Under the pieces are notes generated by a model. The model ran no database searches. It was not told the origin of the DNA and saw only the letters and a list, made by a program, of their open reading frames with translations. The translations under genes and the position numbers were made by a program. From positions 1,550,001-1,614,000 of the forward strand of contig NC_008390.1 of the NCBI RefSeq assembly GCF_000203915.1: a stretch of 64,000 nt of DNA, in the 5' to 3' direction. Origin of the DNA: Burkholderia ambifaria AMMD (GTDB taxonomy: Bacteria; Pseudomonadota; Gammaproteobacteria; Burkholderiales; Burkholderiaceae). Shown piece by piece: positions 12,248 to 21,749 of the stretch; within the stretch, counting starts at the first letter, position 1, and each line of letters begins with the position of its first letter.

Positions 12248-12261
12248 CAAACAGCCGTTTT
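12248..12261. promoter_or_regulatory. Candidate PsrA-type operator
   Basis: The sequence CAAACAGCCGTTTT fits the published PsrA consensus of G/CAAAC, 2-4 bases, GTTTG/C except for the last base. It lies in an AT-rich stretch just upstream of the PsrA-like repressor gene, where an autoregulatory operator is expected. The match is seen; binding is inferred. Confidence 0.6.
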
Positions 12262-12406
12262 TATTAAGATAAAAAAACGCAGGCGGCGCGGGCAAGCAGG
12301 GAATCTGGACAAATTCCTCTAGTTCGATGTGCAACTGCGGGATATATCGCGCGCGGCCCCGGCGCGGCGGGCCCCACGCGATGATGCAATGCGGCAACGC
12401 GCGGGT

Positions 12407-13627
12407 TCAGCCGACGGCGGTACGCGTATTGACCGATTGCGTCATGTCGATGCCGCGGCGTTCGCGGCTGAATATGATCAGCACGGCGATCAGGACGGCG
12501 ACGGTGCCGGCGACGAGCGCGAGCGCAAAACTGTAGTTGTTGCCTTGCGAAACCGCGAGCGACGCCTGCATCGTCGCGTTACCCGAGGCCAGCAGGTTGC
12601 CGAGCTGGTAGACGACCCCGGGGAAGGTCGCGCGGATCTCGTCGGGCGAGATCTCGTTCAGGTGGACGGGGATCACGCCCCACGCCCCCTGTACCGAGAT
12701 CTGCATCAGGAATGCGCCGGCGGCGAGCGCGACCGGCCCGCTCGAGAACGCCCACAGCGGCAGCACCGGCAGCGCGATCAGCGCCGCGACGAAGATCGCG
12801 CGCCGGCGGCCGATCCGCTCCGAGATCGCGCCGAACGACAGGCCGCCGACGATCGCACCGAGGTTCAGCACGATCGTGATCCACGACACGGTGTGCGGAT
12901 CGAAGTGATGCTGTTCGCGCAGGAAGGTCGGGTAGAGATCCTGCGTGCCGTGCGAGAAGAAGTTGAACGCAGTCATCAGCACGATCGCGTAGATCGTGAG
13001 CTTCCAGTTCTGCTGCAGCGTCGCGCCGAGGCTCGGCCGCGGACGCTTTTCCATCTGCTTCCACGCCGGCGACTCGGGCACGTGCGCGCGCACGTACAGC
13101 ACGAGCAGCGCGGGCAGCACGCCGACCATGAACATCCCGCGCCAGCCGATGTACTGGTAGAGCAGGCCGAACACGACGGACGCGAGCAGATAGCCGCTCG
13201 GATAACCGGCCTGCAGCAAGCCCGACACGAAGCCGCGCGCATGGGTCGGCACGGTTTCCATCGTCAACGCGGAGCCGACGCCCCATTCGCCGCCCATCGC
13301 GATGCCGAACAGCGCGCGCAGCACCAGCAGCGCGGTCAGGCTCGGCGCGAAGCCCGACGCGAGTTCGAGCAGCGAATAGCATGCGATGTTGACCATCAGC
13401 GTCGGGCGGCGGCCGAAGCGATCGGCGAGCCGGCCGAAGATCAGCGCACCGATCGGGCGCATCGCGAGCGTCAGCGTGAGCGCGAACGCGACGGCGGGAA
13501 TCGTCGACGCGAATTCGGCGGCGATGTCCTTCAGCACGAAGACCATCAGGAAAAAGTCGAATGCATCGAGCGTCCAGCCGAGGTAGGCGGCGATCGTGAC
13601 GTTGCGTTGTTCGCGGGTCCAGCTCAT
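12407..13627 (-). CDS. MFS transporter, SHS/lactate-type
   Basis: This 406-residue major facilitator protein has twelve predicted membrane segments. The MFS signature loop GRLADRFGRRPT lies between helices 2 and 3, and a second copy ISERIGRRRA lies between helices 8 and 9. The N-terminal DAFDFFLMVFVLKDIA resembles transporters for carboxylates and aromatic acids, especially the sialate/lactate (SHS) group. The substrate cannot be fixed from sequence. The ATG at 13627 has a GAGGAGA ribosome site. It sits alone on its strand, with its promoter region facing the acetyltransferase gene. Confidence 0.85.
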   Translation of the reverse strand: MSWTREQRNVTIAAYLGWTLDAFDFFLMVFVLKDIAAEFASTIPAVAFALTLTLAMRPIGALIFGRLADRFGRRPTLMVNIACYSLLELASGFAPSLTALLVLRALFGIAMGGEWGVGSALTMETVPTHARGFVSGLLQAGYPSGYLLASVVFGLLYQYIGWRGMFMVGVLPALLVLYVRAHVPESPAWKQMEKRPRPSLGATLQQNWKLTIYAIVLMTAFNFFSHGTQDLYPTFLREQHHFDPHTVSWITIVLNLGAIVGGLSFGAISERIGRRRAIFVAALIALPVLPLWAFSSGPVALAAGAFLMQISVQGAWGVIPVHLNEISPDEIRATFPGVVYQLGNLLASGNATMQASLAVSQGNNYSFALALVAGTVAVLIAVLIIFSRERRGIDMTQSVNTRTAVG

Positions 13628-13918
13628 GTCCGAGATCTCCTCGTTGGGCTTCTTGCGCTCACGATCCGAAGGCGGATGCCGGCCCGGCTGGCGCGCGGCG
13701 CGGGGGCATGGGATCGAGTGTAGGCGGCGACGCCGTTCGATGTCGGGCGCGATAACCGTGAATCGGGAATAATCCCTACGAAATGATCTGTTGAGCAAGC
13801 AGAAACGATGGCGTGCGAGACAAGCGTCAGCCATCTGTATCCTTCCGGAAGGCTTTTTGTAGCAGTGATGTAATGCGTGATGCGCACAATGCGCATCGCC
13901 CCCGAATCAGGAGTCCCG

Positions 13919-14461
13919 ATGACCGAACCTTCCGTGGCCGCATTGCCTGTGCTCGAGACCGAGCGGTTGTGGCTGCGCCCGCGCGTGCTGGCCGATCTCG
14001 ACGCGAGCATCGAGATGGATCGCGATCCGGAGGTCACGCGCTACATCGCGGGCCCGTGGCATGACCCGGACAAACATCGTCGCTTCGTCACGCACCGGAT
14101 CACGCGCGACTATCCGCCGGGCCTCGGCTACTGGTCGATCTTCGAGAAGGCCGCGCCCGACACGTTCATCGGCTGGATCCTGCTGATTCCCGACTATGCG
14201 AACGGCGCGCGCGACGTCGAGATCGGCTGGCGGCTCGTGCGGGCGGCGTGGGGCCGCGGCATCGCGTGCGAGGCCGCCGCGGCCGTCGTGCGTCATGCGT
14301 TCGACACCGTGCGGCTGCCGCGCGTGATCGCCGATATCGCCGAGGCGAACACGGGCTCGCTGAACGTCGCACGCAAGCTCGGGATGCGGCGCGTGGGCGT
14401 CGTGCACGACGGGATTCCGTACGTGCGTCATCGTCTCGAGCGCGACGACCTGCGAGCATGA
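13919..14461 (+). CDS. GNAT-family N-acetyltransferase
   Basis: This 180-residue acetyltransferase resembles the RimJ/RimL type that uses acetyl-CoA to modify an amine. The visible family features are LETERLWLRPRVLADLD at the start, EIGWRLVRAAWGRGIACEAAAAVVRHAF (the acetyl-CoA pyrophosphate loop region) and EANTGSLNVARKLGMRRVG near the end. The substrate is unknown. The start at 13919 is set by AGGAG seven bases upstream; in-frame ATG codons at 13877 and 13880 lack one. The next gene starts about 140 bases later in the same direction. Confidence 0.87.
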   Translation: MTEPSVAALPVLETERLWLRPRVLADLDASIEMDRDPEVTRYIAGPWHDPDKHRRFVTHRITRDYPPGLGYWSIFEKAAPDTFIGWILLIPDYANGARDVEIGWRLVRAAWGRGIACEAAAAVVRHAFDTVRLPRVIADIAEANTGSLNVARKLGMRRVGVVHDGIPYVRHRLERDDLRA

Positions 14462-14600
14462 CGCGGTGACGCGAGGCGGTGCGATGGCGACGCCGGTTTG
14501 TTGGCGAAGGTTAAGCGCAGGCTTATCCTCGTCGCGAGGGATTAGCAGTTCGCACGATCAGGAGTATCGTTGCCGGAAATTCCCAACATGGGGTACGACC

Positions 14601-15227
14601 ATGGCACTCGGCAACGACGTTCATCTCATTCCCGTGCGGCTCGACGCATTGCGTCCGACGCAAATGACCGTCGGCTATCGCGAAGTGAAAGCGAAGCGCA
14701 GGCACTGGAAAGCGCTCGACAAGCGTGCGCGCAAGGCCGCGATCGACTCTCACTGGTTTCCGGCCGTCCTCGGCCCGGGCGGCCTTTACTACATCACCGA
14801 TCATCACCATCTCGGCCTCGCGCTGATCGAGGAAGGGCAGACGCGCGTGAACGCGATGCTGCTGAAGGATCTGTCCTGGCTCGAGGACACGATCTTCTGG
14901 CGGATGATGGAACACAACCAGTGGGTGCATCCGTTCGGTCCGGACGGCTCGCGTCGCGACTACGCGAACCTGCCGAAGGTACTGACGGGGCTCGAGGACG
15001 ATCCGTACCGCAGCCTCGCGGGCGAACTGCGCACGGCGGGCGGCTATGCGAAGGATGCGACGCCGTTCAGCGAATTCCTGTGGGCCGACTACCTGCGCCA
15101 GCACGTGACGCTCGACCAGATCCGCAAGAACTTCTCGAAGGCGCTGGACCTCTCGCTGCGCCGCGCACACGACCAGGACGCGCGCTATCTGCCCGGCTGG
15201 TCGGGTGTCATCGCCGCCAAACCCTGA
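14601..15227 (+). CDS. ParB-like (ParBc_2) domain protein
   Basis: This 208-residue protein has a ParB-like nuclease fold beginning with IPVRLDALRPTQMTVGYREVKAK and continuing with YYITDHHHLGLALIEEG, the His-rich pattern of the ParBc_2 type. It is not the chromosome-partitioning ParB: it lacks the helix-turn-helix and parA neighbour. The function of this family is not established to me; a nucleotide-dependent enzymatic role is possible. The ATG at 14601 has a GGGG stretch upstream; an upstream extension to 14466 is open but unlike the family. Confidence 0.8.
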   Translation: MALGNDVHLIPVRLDALRPTQMTVGYREVKAKRRHWKALDKRARKAAIDSHWFPAVLGPGGLYYITDHHHLGLALIEEGQTRVNAMLLKDLSWLEDTIFWRMMEHNQWVHPFGPDGSRRDYANLPKVLTGLEDDPYRSLAGELRTAGGYAKDATPFSEFLWADYLRQHVTLDQIRKNFSKALDLSLRRAHDQDARYLPGWSGVIAAKP

Positions 15228-15251
15228 CATGCGCACGGCGCCTATCGCCTC

Positions 15252-16970
15252 ATGACGACCGTCTCGCCCCGTCCGGATGCCGGCCCGCAGCATCCCGAGC
15301 ATTTCGCCGCACTCGATGCGGCAACGCCGCGGCCCACGCGGCGCATCGGCCTTGACGCGCTGGCCGGTCTGTCGATCGCCGGGCTGCTGATTCCGGAGGC
15401 GGTCGCATATGCGGGGCTCGCCAACCTGCCGCCGCAGGCCGGCCTCATCGCGTTGCTGTCGGGGCTCGTGGTGTATGCGCTGACCGGCAGCAGCCGTTTT
15501 GCGATCGTGTCGTCGACCTCGTCGTCGGCGGCCGTGCTCGCGGCGACCGTGCTGGCCGAATCGGGGATGGCGCTCGCCGCGCAGCTCGCGCTGGCGGCCG
15601 CACTCGTCGCGATGACCGGCGTGCTGTTCATCCTGGCGGGCGCGGCACGGCTCGGCGGCATGTCGGATTTCATCGCGCGTCCGGTGCTGCGCGGGTTCAC
15701 GTTCGGACTCGCGCTGACGATCGTCCTCAAGCAACTGCCGAAGATCCTCGCGATCTCCGTGCAGCACAGCGATGCGCCGCATGTCGCGCTCGACCTCCTC
15801 GCCGGTGCGCCGCGTGCGAACCTCGCGAGCGTCGCGCTCGGCGGGAGCGCGCTTGCGCTGCTGTTCGTGCTCGGGCGCAGCAAGCGGGTGCCGGCCACAC
15901 TCGTCGTGATCGTGCTGTCGATCGCGGCCGGCTATATGGTCGACTGGCAGCACTACGGGATCGCGATCGTCGGCCACATCGATTTCCAGCACCTCGCATT
16001 CGGGCTGCCGCAACTCGACCGCAACGCATGGATGCAGACGGTCGAGCTTGCTTTCGCGCTGATGCTGATCCTGTATGCGGAATCGTACGGATCGATCCGC
16101 AACTTCGCGCTGAAGCACGGCGACAGCGTGTCGCCGAACCGCGACCTCGTCGCGCTCGGCTGCGCGAACCTCGTGTCGGGGCTGCTGCACGGGATGCCGG
16201 TCGGCGCCGGCTACTCGGCGACAGCGGCGAACGAGGCGGCCGGCGCGCAATCGCGTTTGTCGAGCCTGTGGGCGGCCGGCGTGGTCGCGCTGATCGTGTG
16301 GCTGCTGCTGCCGCAGCTCGCGCGCACGCCGGAGCCCGTGCTCGCGGCGATCGTGATCTTCGCGGTCAGTCATTCGCTGCATCCGTCGGTGTTCCGGCCG
16401 TACTGGGTCTGGCATCGCGACCGGCTCGTCGTGGCCGCCGCGCTGCTCGCCGTGCTCGTGCTCGGCGTGCTGCACGGGCTGCTCGCGGCCGTCGGCGTGA
16501 GCCTGCTGCTGACGCTGCGCAAGTTGTCGGAGCCGAACGTCAGCGTGCTCGGCCGGCTGCGCGACGGGCACGACTTCGTCGACGTCGCGAATCACGCCGA
16601 TGCGAAGCCGATACCCGGCGTGCTGATCGTGCGGCCCGAGGCGCAGCTGTTCTTCGCGAACGCCGACCGGATGCTCAATCGCGTGCGCGCGCTGCTGAAG
16701 GCCGCGCCCGATACGCATACCGTGATGCTGAGTCTCGAGGAAACGCCGGACGTCGACGGCACGACGATCGAGTCGTTGCGCACGTTCGCGGCCGAATGTG
16801 CGGCACGCGGGTTGCAGTTCGCGATCGTGCGGCTCAAGGAGCACGCGCTGCATGCGCTGAGTCGCGCGACCGACGACACGCTGCGTGACGCGGCGATGTC
16901 GGAGCTGAGCGTCGACGAGAGCCTGCAACTGCTGCAGGCGCGCGGCACTGTCGGGAAGGCAGGCGTGTGA
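15252..16970 (+). CDS. SulP-family (SLC26-type) anion transporter with STAS domain
   Basis: This 572-residue inner-membrane transporter has the SulP opening GLDALAGLSIAGLLIPEAVAYAGLANLPPQAGL, then about ten to fourteen hydrophobic segments to residue about 430. A C-terminal cytoplasmic STAS domain (about 450-560) follows, with the segment VMLSLEETPDVDGTTIESL in the place of the usual nucleotide-binding loop. Family members move sulfate, bicarbonate or dicarboxylates; the substrate here is unknown. It starts 24 bases after the ParB-like gene and could be cotranscribed with it. Confidence 0.88.
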   Translation: MTTVSPRPDAGPQHPEHFAALDAATPRPTRRIGLDALAGLSIAGLLIPEAVAYAGLANLPPQAGLIALLSGLVVYALTGSSRFAIVSSTSSSAAVLAATVLAESGMALAAQLALAAALVAMTGVLFILAGAARLGGMSDFIARPVLRGFTFGLALTIVLKQLPKILAISVQHSDAPHVALDLLAGAPRANLASVALGGSALALLFVLGRSKRVPATLVVIVLSIAAGYMVDWQHYGIAIVGHIDFQHLAFGLPQLDRNAWMQTVELAFALMLILYAESYGSIRNFALKHGDSVSPNRDLVALGCANLVSGLLHGMPVGAGYSATAANEAAGAQSRLSSLWAAGVVALIVWLLLPQLARTPEPVLAAIVIFAVSHSLHPSVFRPYWVWHRDRLVVAAALLAVLVLGVLHGLLAAVGVSLLLTLRKLSEPNVSVLGRLRDGHDFVDVANHADAKPIPGVLIVRPEAQLFFANADRMLNRVRALLKAAPDTHTVMLSLEETPDVDGTTIESLRTFAAECAARGLQFAIVRLKEHALHALSRATDDTLRDAAMSELSVDESLQLLQARGTVGKAGV

Positions 16971-17009
16971 GCCTGCGGGGCACGCGCGCCGGCTAGCGCT
17001 TCGTGCCGC

Positions 17010-17960
17010 CTAGTGCGATAGCGCGGCGTCGGCCGGTTCGGCGCGCGCGCGGCTGGCGATGACGTCGGCGACTTCGGCAGCGGTCGGCGCATACGCGCCC
17101 GCATGCGCGCAGGCGACCGCCGCGCAGGCTGCCGCGTAGCGCAGGTGGCCGGCGGCCGATGCGCCGGGATGCATGAGCTGGCTCGCGAGCCAGCCGCCGA
17201 TGCTGGCGTCGCCGCAGCCGACGGTGTCGGCGACCTCGGTCGCGAACGCCGGCTGGAACAGCGCGGTGTCGCGGTGCAGGAGCTGCATGCCCGCTGCGCC
17301 GCGCGTGACGAGCACGGTCGCATCGGGCGCCCAGGCGCGCAATTGCGCGAGCGCGGCGGCTTCGTCGAGTTCGGGAAACAGGCCGCGCAAGTCCTCGTCG
17401 GATACCTTGATCCAGTCGGCGAGACCGGCCAGCGTGCGCAGCGTGTCGCGATACGACGGCGCGGCCATCGGCGCGCGATAGTTCGGGTCGAACGAGATCC
17501 GCTTGCCGGCCGCGCGGGCGGCCCGCACGACTTCGATCAGGCGCGGCGCGAGCGGCTCGCGCACGACGCCGAGTGAGCCCACGTGCACGATCTCGGCCGC
17601 GTCGAGCGCGCCATCGGGCAGGTCGGCCGGATCGAACGCGAGGTCGGCGCTGTTCTCGCCGATAAAGAAATAGTCGGGCGGCTGTTTCGACACGACCATC
17701 GCGAGCAGCGGCGGGCAATCGACCTGTCGGATGAAGCGCAGGTCGAGCCCCGCATCGGCGCTGCGGCGCATCAGTTCGTCGCCGAAGATGTCGCGGCTGA
17801 CCGTGCCGGCGAACGCGGTCGGCACGCCGAGCCGCGCGCCGACGCGCGCGACGTTCCAGCACGAGCCGCCGGCGACGCTGCGCCAGTGCTGCGCATCGTC
17901 GCGGATGAAATCGGTCAGCGCTTCGCCGAATACGATCAGGCGGGGGAACGTCGTCGTCAT
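17010..17960 (-). CDS. PfkB-family sugar kinase (fructokinase-like)
   Basis: This 316-residue carbohydrate kinase should phosphorylate the sugar brought in by the linked ABC transporter. It has the PfkB opening FGEALTDFIRDD, the GGSCWNVARVGARLG substrate region, and the C-terminal signature DTVGCGDASIGGWLASQ with the catalytic Asp (the usual DTxGAGD with C for A). It most resembles fructokinases, but ribokinase activity cannot be excluded. The ATG at 17960 (MTTTFPRL) matches the family start. It is the last gene of a five-gene minus-strand operon. Confidence 0.87.
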   Translation of the reverse strand: MTTTFPRLIVFGEALTDFIRDDAQHWRSVAGGSCWNVARVGARLGVPTAFAGTVSRDIFGDELMRRSADAGLDLRFIRQVDCPPLLAMVVSKQPPDYFFIGENSADLAFDPADLPDGALDAAEIVHVGSLGVVREPLAPRLIEVVRAARAAGKRISFDPNYRAPMAAPSYRDTLRTLAGLADWIKVSDEDLRGLFPELDEAAALAQLRAWAPDATVLVTRGAAGMQLLHRDTALFQPAFATEVADTVGCGDASIGGWLASQLMHPGASAAGHLRYAAACAAVACAHAGAYAPTAAEVADVIASRARAEPADAALSH

Positions 17961-18087
17961 GTCGAAATCTCGTGCCGCGGCGTGTCGCGCGGCGGTGCGG
18001 CGGTTGAGGTGGATGGACGGGCAGGGCGCGCGTCGCACGCGGCAACGCGGCCCGGCGCCGCCCGCGGTCGCGGGTCGCGCAGCGCGC

Positions 18088-19032
18088 TCAGCGCGGGCTG
18101 GTCCAGCCCTTGTAGCCCTTCACGTTGTCGCGCGTGACGAGCGTCGGCTCGATCAGGATCATCGGATTGGCCGGCTTCTGGCCGTTCATGATGCCGTAGC
18201 CGACGTTGACGGCCTGCTGCGCCATCGCCCACGGATCCTGGCTCGACGATGCCTGCACGAGCGTGTTGGACTTGAGCGCCACCTCGATGTCCGGCGCGCC
18301 GTCGACCGACGTGATCACGATGTTCGGGCGGTTCAGCTGTTTCGCCGCGAGATCGCTGCCGATCGCCTGCGGGTCGTTGATCGTGAACACGCCGTCGAGC
18401 TTCGGAAAGCGCGTCAGGTAGCCCTGCATCGAGTTCATCCCGCCTTCGCGCGAGCCCTTGCCGTCCTGGTCGCTCGACAGCAGCTTGATGCCCGGGTTCT
18501 TCGCGAGCACCGCCTTGCAGCCGTTCACGCGATCGATCACGGCCGACACCTGCGGGCCGTTCTCGATGATCACGTTGCCCTTGCCGTTGAGCTTCTTCGC
18601 GAGATAGTCGCACGCCAGCTCGCCGGCCTTCACGTTGTTGGTCTGCACGGTCGCGTTCGCGCCGGCTGCCGCGACGTCCACCGCGACGACCGTGATGCCG
18701 GCCGCCTGCGCCTTCTTCACCGCCGGCTCGATCGCTTTCGGATCGGTCGCGTTGAGCAGGATCATGTCGACGTGCGCGGAGATGAAGTTGTCGATCTGCG
18801 TGAACTGCTTGTTCAGGTCGTAGTCGGCCGATACCGCGGTTACTTTCGCGTTCGGGTTGAGCTGTTTCGCGCGCGCTTCGGCGCCTTTCACGATCGTGAC
18901 GAAGTACGGATTGCCGAGCGATCCGACCGTGACGCCGATCGATTTCAGCGGCTTGTCGGCTGCGTGGGCGGCGGCAACGCCGAATGCGAGCGTGCAGGCG
19001 ACGGCGGTCAGGGCGGCTTTGTGCTTGAACAT
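18088..19032 (-). CDS. Sugar ABC transporter periplasmic binding protein
   Basis: This 314-residue protein belongs to the RbsB/FrcB type (periplasmic binding protein type 1). It has a signal peptide (residues 1-24, ending AHAA) and a mature start KPLKSIGVTVGSLGNPYFV. Family-typical segments NATDPKAIEPAVKKAQAAGI and VFTINDPQAIGSDLAAKQL follow. It captures a sugar, probably ribose- or fructose-like, for the linked permease and ATPase. The ATG at 19032 has a GGAGACA ribosome site. It is downstream of the permease gene and behind a hairpin that may protect or attenuate the message. Confidence 0.9.
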   Translation of the reverse strand: MFKHKAALTAVACTLAFGVAAAHAADKPLKSIGVTVGSLGNPYFVTIVKGAEARAKQLNPNAKVTAVSADYDLNKQFTQIDNFISAHVDMILLNATDPKAIEPAVKKAQAAGITVVAVDVAAAGANATVQTNNVKAGELACDYLAKKLNGKGNVIIENGPQVSAVIDRVNGCKAVLAKNPGIKLLSSDQDGKGSREGGMNSMQGYLTRFPKLDGVFTINDPQAIGSDLAAKQLNRPNIVITSVDGAPDIEVALKSNTLVQASSSQDPWAMAQQAVNVGYGIMNGQKPANPMILIEPTLVTRDNVKGYKGWTSPR

Positions 19033-19065
19033 GTCGTTGTGTCTCCGGAAGGTCCGTTGGCGGAC

Positions 19066-19091
19066 GGGCGCAGGAGGACCTGCCTGCGCCC
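19066..19091. other. Intercistronic hairpin upstream of the sugar-binding protein gene
   Basis: The 9-bp stem GGGCGCAGG / CCTGCGCCC has an 8-base loop and no T-tract. It sits in the 85-base gap between the permease and binding-protein genes. Such hairpins often set relative expression within an operon; here that is inference. Confidence 0.4.
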
Positions 19092-19117
19092 TGATGGTTA
19101 ATTGTGAGGACTACGTG

Positions 19118-20155
19118 TCAGGTGCGGGCCGAGTCGCGCTGGCGATATCGGTCGAGCGCGACCGCGCCGATGATCACGAGCCCCTTGATGATGTACTGCC
19201 AGATGTCCGATACGCCGAGCAGCACGAGGCCGTTGGTCAGTACCGCGATGATCAGCGCGCCGATCAGCGTGCCGACGATCGAGCCGACGCCTCCGACGAA
19301 GCTCGTGCCGCCGAGGATCACCGCGGCAATCGCGTCGAGTTCGTACGACTGGCCGAGCTGCAGGCCGTTGGCCGCATAGAGCCGCGCGGACGACATCACC
19401 GCGCCGAGACCGGCGAGCAGGCCCGACGCCGCATAGACGAACAGCTGGATCGCCCGCACGTTGATGCCCGACAGCCGCGCGGCTTCCGGGTTGCCGCCGA
19501 CCGAATAGATCCGCATGCCGAGCACCGTGCGGCGCAGGATGAACCACGACAGCGCGATCACCGCGCAGGCGATCACGACGAGCCACGGCACGCCGAGGAT
19601 CGTGCCGTTGCCGATGAACGCGAACGGCAGTTGCGGGTTGAAGATGGTCGTGTCGTTGCCGATCAGGCGGGCGACCCCGCGCACGGCCGTCATCGCGCCG
19701 AGCGTGACGATGAACGGCGGCAGGCGCAGGAACGAGATCAGGCCGCCGTTGATCACGCCGAACGCGAGGCCGACGGCGAGCGCGATCGGCACGCCGAGCC
19801 AGCCCCAGCCGGGGATGGTCGACGCGAGCAGCGCGGCGACGGCCGACGCGGCGAGTACCGAGCCGACCGACAGGTCGATGCCGCCCGTCAGGATCACGAA
19901 GGTCATGCCGGCCGCGAGCACGATGTTGATCGATGCCTGCTGCGTGACGATCGACAGGTTCTGCAGCGTGAAGAAGCCGTCGGTCAGGAAGCCGAAGCCG
20001 ATGCACAGAACCAGCAGCACCGGCAGCATGCCGGCGGTGCGCATCAGCGACTGCATGCGTGCACGATGATCGGCGCCGCGCATCAGCGGCGTACGGGTGG
20101 CCACCGGATGGGCCGTCGCGGAAGCGAGGTTCCGCTGCTTGGTCGGGTTGATCAT
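19118..20155 (-). CDS. Sugar ABC transporter permease (RbsC/FrcC type)
   Basis: This 345-residue inner-membrane permease has eight to ten hydrophobic segments. The RbsC-type signature GMTFVILTGGIDLSVGSVLA lies near residue 80, and VILGGTSFVGGVGSIVGTLIGALII lies near residue 280. With the ATPase and binding protein it forms a CUT2-class sugar importer. The ATG at 20155 follows AAGGTACC. The gene begins 40 bases after the ATPase gene ends. Confidence 0.92.
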   Translation of the reverse strand: MINPTKQRNLASATAHPVATRTPLMRGADHRARMQSLMRTAGMLPVLLVLCIGFGFLTDGFFTLQNLSIVTQQASINIVLAAGMTFVILTGGIDLSVGSVLAASAVAALLASTIPGWGWLGVPIALAVGLAFGVINGGLISFLRLPPFIVTLGAMTAVRGVARLIGNDTTIFNPQLPFAFIGNGTILGVPWLVVIACAVIALSWFILRRTVLGMRIYSVGGNPEAARLSGINVRAIQLFVYAASGLLAGLGAVMSSARLYAANGLQLGQSYELDAIAAVILGGTSFVGGVGSIVGTLIGALIIAVLTNGLVLLGVSDIWQYIIKGLVIIGAVALDRYRQRDSART

Positions 20156-20195
20156 TTCGGTACCTTGAATGAAGAAGGAAATGAAGGGGCCGTGG

Positions 20196-21749
20196 TCAGT
20201 GCGCGTCGGCGAGTTCGGCCTGCGAACCGGTCGCGAGCGCGATGATCGCTTCCTGCGTGATGGGCGTGTGCGTGTGGCCGCCGAGTTCGCCGGCGATCTC
20301 GCCTTCGCGCATCACGAGCACGCGGTCGGCGACACCGATGATTTCCGGCAGTTCGCTCGAGATCACGATCACGCCGACGCCCGCGCGGGCCAGTTCGTTG
20401 ATGATCCGGTAGATCTCGGATTTCGCGCCGATGTCGACGCCGCGCGTCGGTTCGTCGAGAATCAGCACGCGCGGCTTGGTCTCGAGCAGGCGCGACAGCA
20501 GCACTTTCTGCTGGTTGCCGCCCGACAGCGCGCCGACGTTGACGTTGGCATTCGGCACGCGGATCGACAGCGAGGCGATCGCGTCGCGTGCGCGTTGCGC
20601 ACCGCGGGCGAGATCGAGCGCACCGAGCCGCGCATCGCGGTTGCACACCGAGATATTGATGTTGTCGCGTACGCTCATGTCGAGGAACAGACCCTGGCGC
20701 TTGCGGTCTTCCGTCAGGTAGACGAGGCCGGCATCGATCGCGTCGCGCGGCGAGTGCGCGCCGAACGCGCGGTCGCCGAGCTTCACGTCGCCGCGCGTGC
20801 GCGGCTCCGCGCCGAAGATCAGCCGCGCCAGTTCGGTGCGGCCCGCGCCGACGAGCCCGGCGATGCCGAGCACCTCGCCGGCATGCAGGTCGAGGCTGCA
20901 GCCGCGCACGCGCTCGGCGTCGGCGATGTCGCGTACCGACAGCAGCAGGTGGCCGGGGTCGTACGGCGCATGTTCCTTCTTGTAGAAGCCGGAGATGTCG
21001 CGGCCCACCATCATCGCAACGAGCCGCTCGGCCGACAGCGATTCGCGCTCGAGCGTGCCGACGTACGAGCCGTCGCGCAGCACCGACACGCGATCGGACA
21101 GTTCATAGATTTCCGCCATCCGGTGGCTGATGTAGATGATCGCGAGACCTTCCTCGCGCAGCTGGCGGATCAGGCCGAACAGATGCTCGGTCTCGCGCGA
21201 CGACAGCGGCGTCGTCGGCTCGTCCATCACGAGGATGCGCGCGCGGGTGTGCACGGCGCGCGCGATCTCGACGAGCTGCTGCTCGGCGATCGACAGCGTG
21301 CCGACCAGCGTGTCCGGACCGAACGGCGCACCGAGGCGGGCGAGCACGTCCTCGCAGCCGCGCGCCATCGCCGCGCGGTCGATGGTGCCCCAGCGCCGGT
21401 TGCCGCGCCGCAGTTCGCGGCCGACGTAGATGTTTTCCGCGACGGTCAGGTTCGGCGCCAGGCACAGCTCCTGGTAGATCACGGCGACGCCCGCATCGCG
21501 CGCGGCGAGCGGGCCGTCGACGTCGATGCGCTCGCCGTCGATCAGGATCTCGCCGCCGGCGTCGGCGCGGTACGCACCGGACAGAATCTTCATCAGCGTC
21601 GACTTGCCTGCGCCGTTCTCGCCCATCAGCGAATGGATCTCGCCCGGATAGACGGTCAGGCTGACGTTGTCGAGCGCGCGCACGGCCGGGAACGTCTTGC
21701 TGATCCGGCGCATCTCGAGCAGCGGCCGGGACGACTCAGAACGCGACAT
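20196..21749 (-). CDS. Sugar ABC transporter ATPase (RbsA type, double cassette)
   Basis: This 517-residue ATPase has two ABC cassettes in one chain, as in RbsA/MglA. Cassette one has Walker [10 protein letters not shown], the signature [14 protein letters not shown] and Walker [13 protein letters not shown]. Cassette two has a degenerate Walker A (GLVGAGRTE), the signature [15 protein letters not shown] and Walker [13 protein letters not shown]. The start at 21749 ([18 protein letters not shown]) overlaps the end of the ROK repressor gene by 14 bases, which indicates translational coupling. Confidence 0.93.
   Translation of the reverse strand: MSRSESSRPLLEMRRISKTFPAVRALDNVSLTVYPGEIHSLMGENGAGKSTLMKILSGAYRADAGGEILIDGERIDVDGPLAARDAGVAVIYQELCLAPNLTVAENIYVGRELRRGNRRWGTIDRAAMARGCEDVLARLGAPFGPDTLVGTLSIAEQQLVEIARAVHTRARILVMDEPTTPLSSRETEHLFGLIRQLREEGLAIIYISHRMAEIYELSDRVSVLRDGSYVGTLERESLSAERLVAMMVGRDISGFYKKEHAPYDPGHLLLSVRDIADAERVRGCSLDLHAGEVLGIAGLVGAGRTELARLIFGAEPRTRGDVKLGDRAFGAHSPRDAIDAGLVYLTEDRKRQGLFLDMSVRDNINISVCNRDARLGALDLARGAQRARDAIASLSIRVPNANVNVGALSGGNQQKVLLSRLLETKPRVLILDEPTRGVDIGAKSEIYRIINELARAGVGVIVISSELPEIIGVADRVLVMREGEIAGELGGHTHTPITQEAIIALATGSQAELADAH

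Noticed and set aside
14523..16928. An 801-residue open frame antisense to the SulP transporter and ParB-like genes.
   Set aside because: It is an antisense artefact of GC-rich codon use; there is no ribosome site or known motif.
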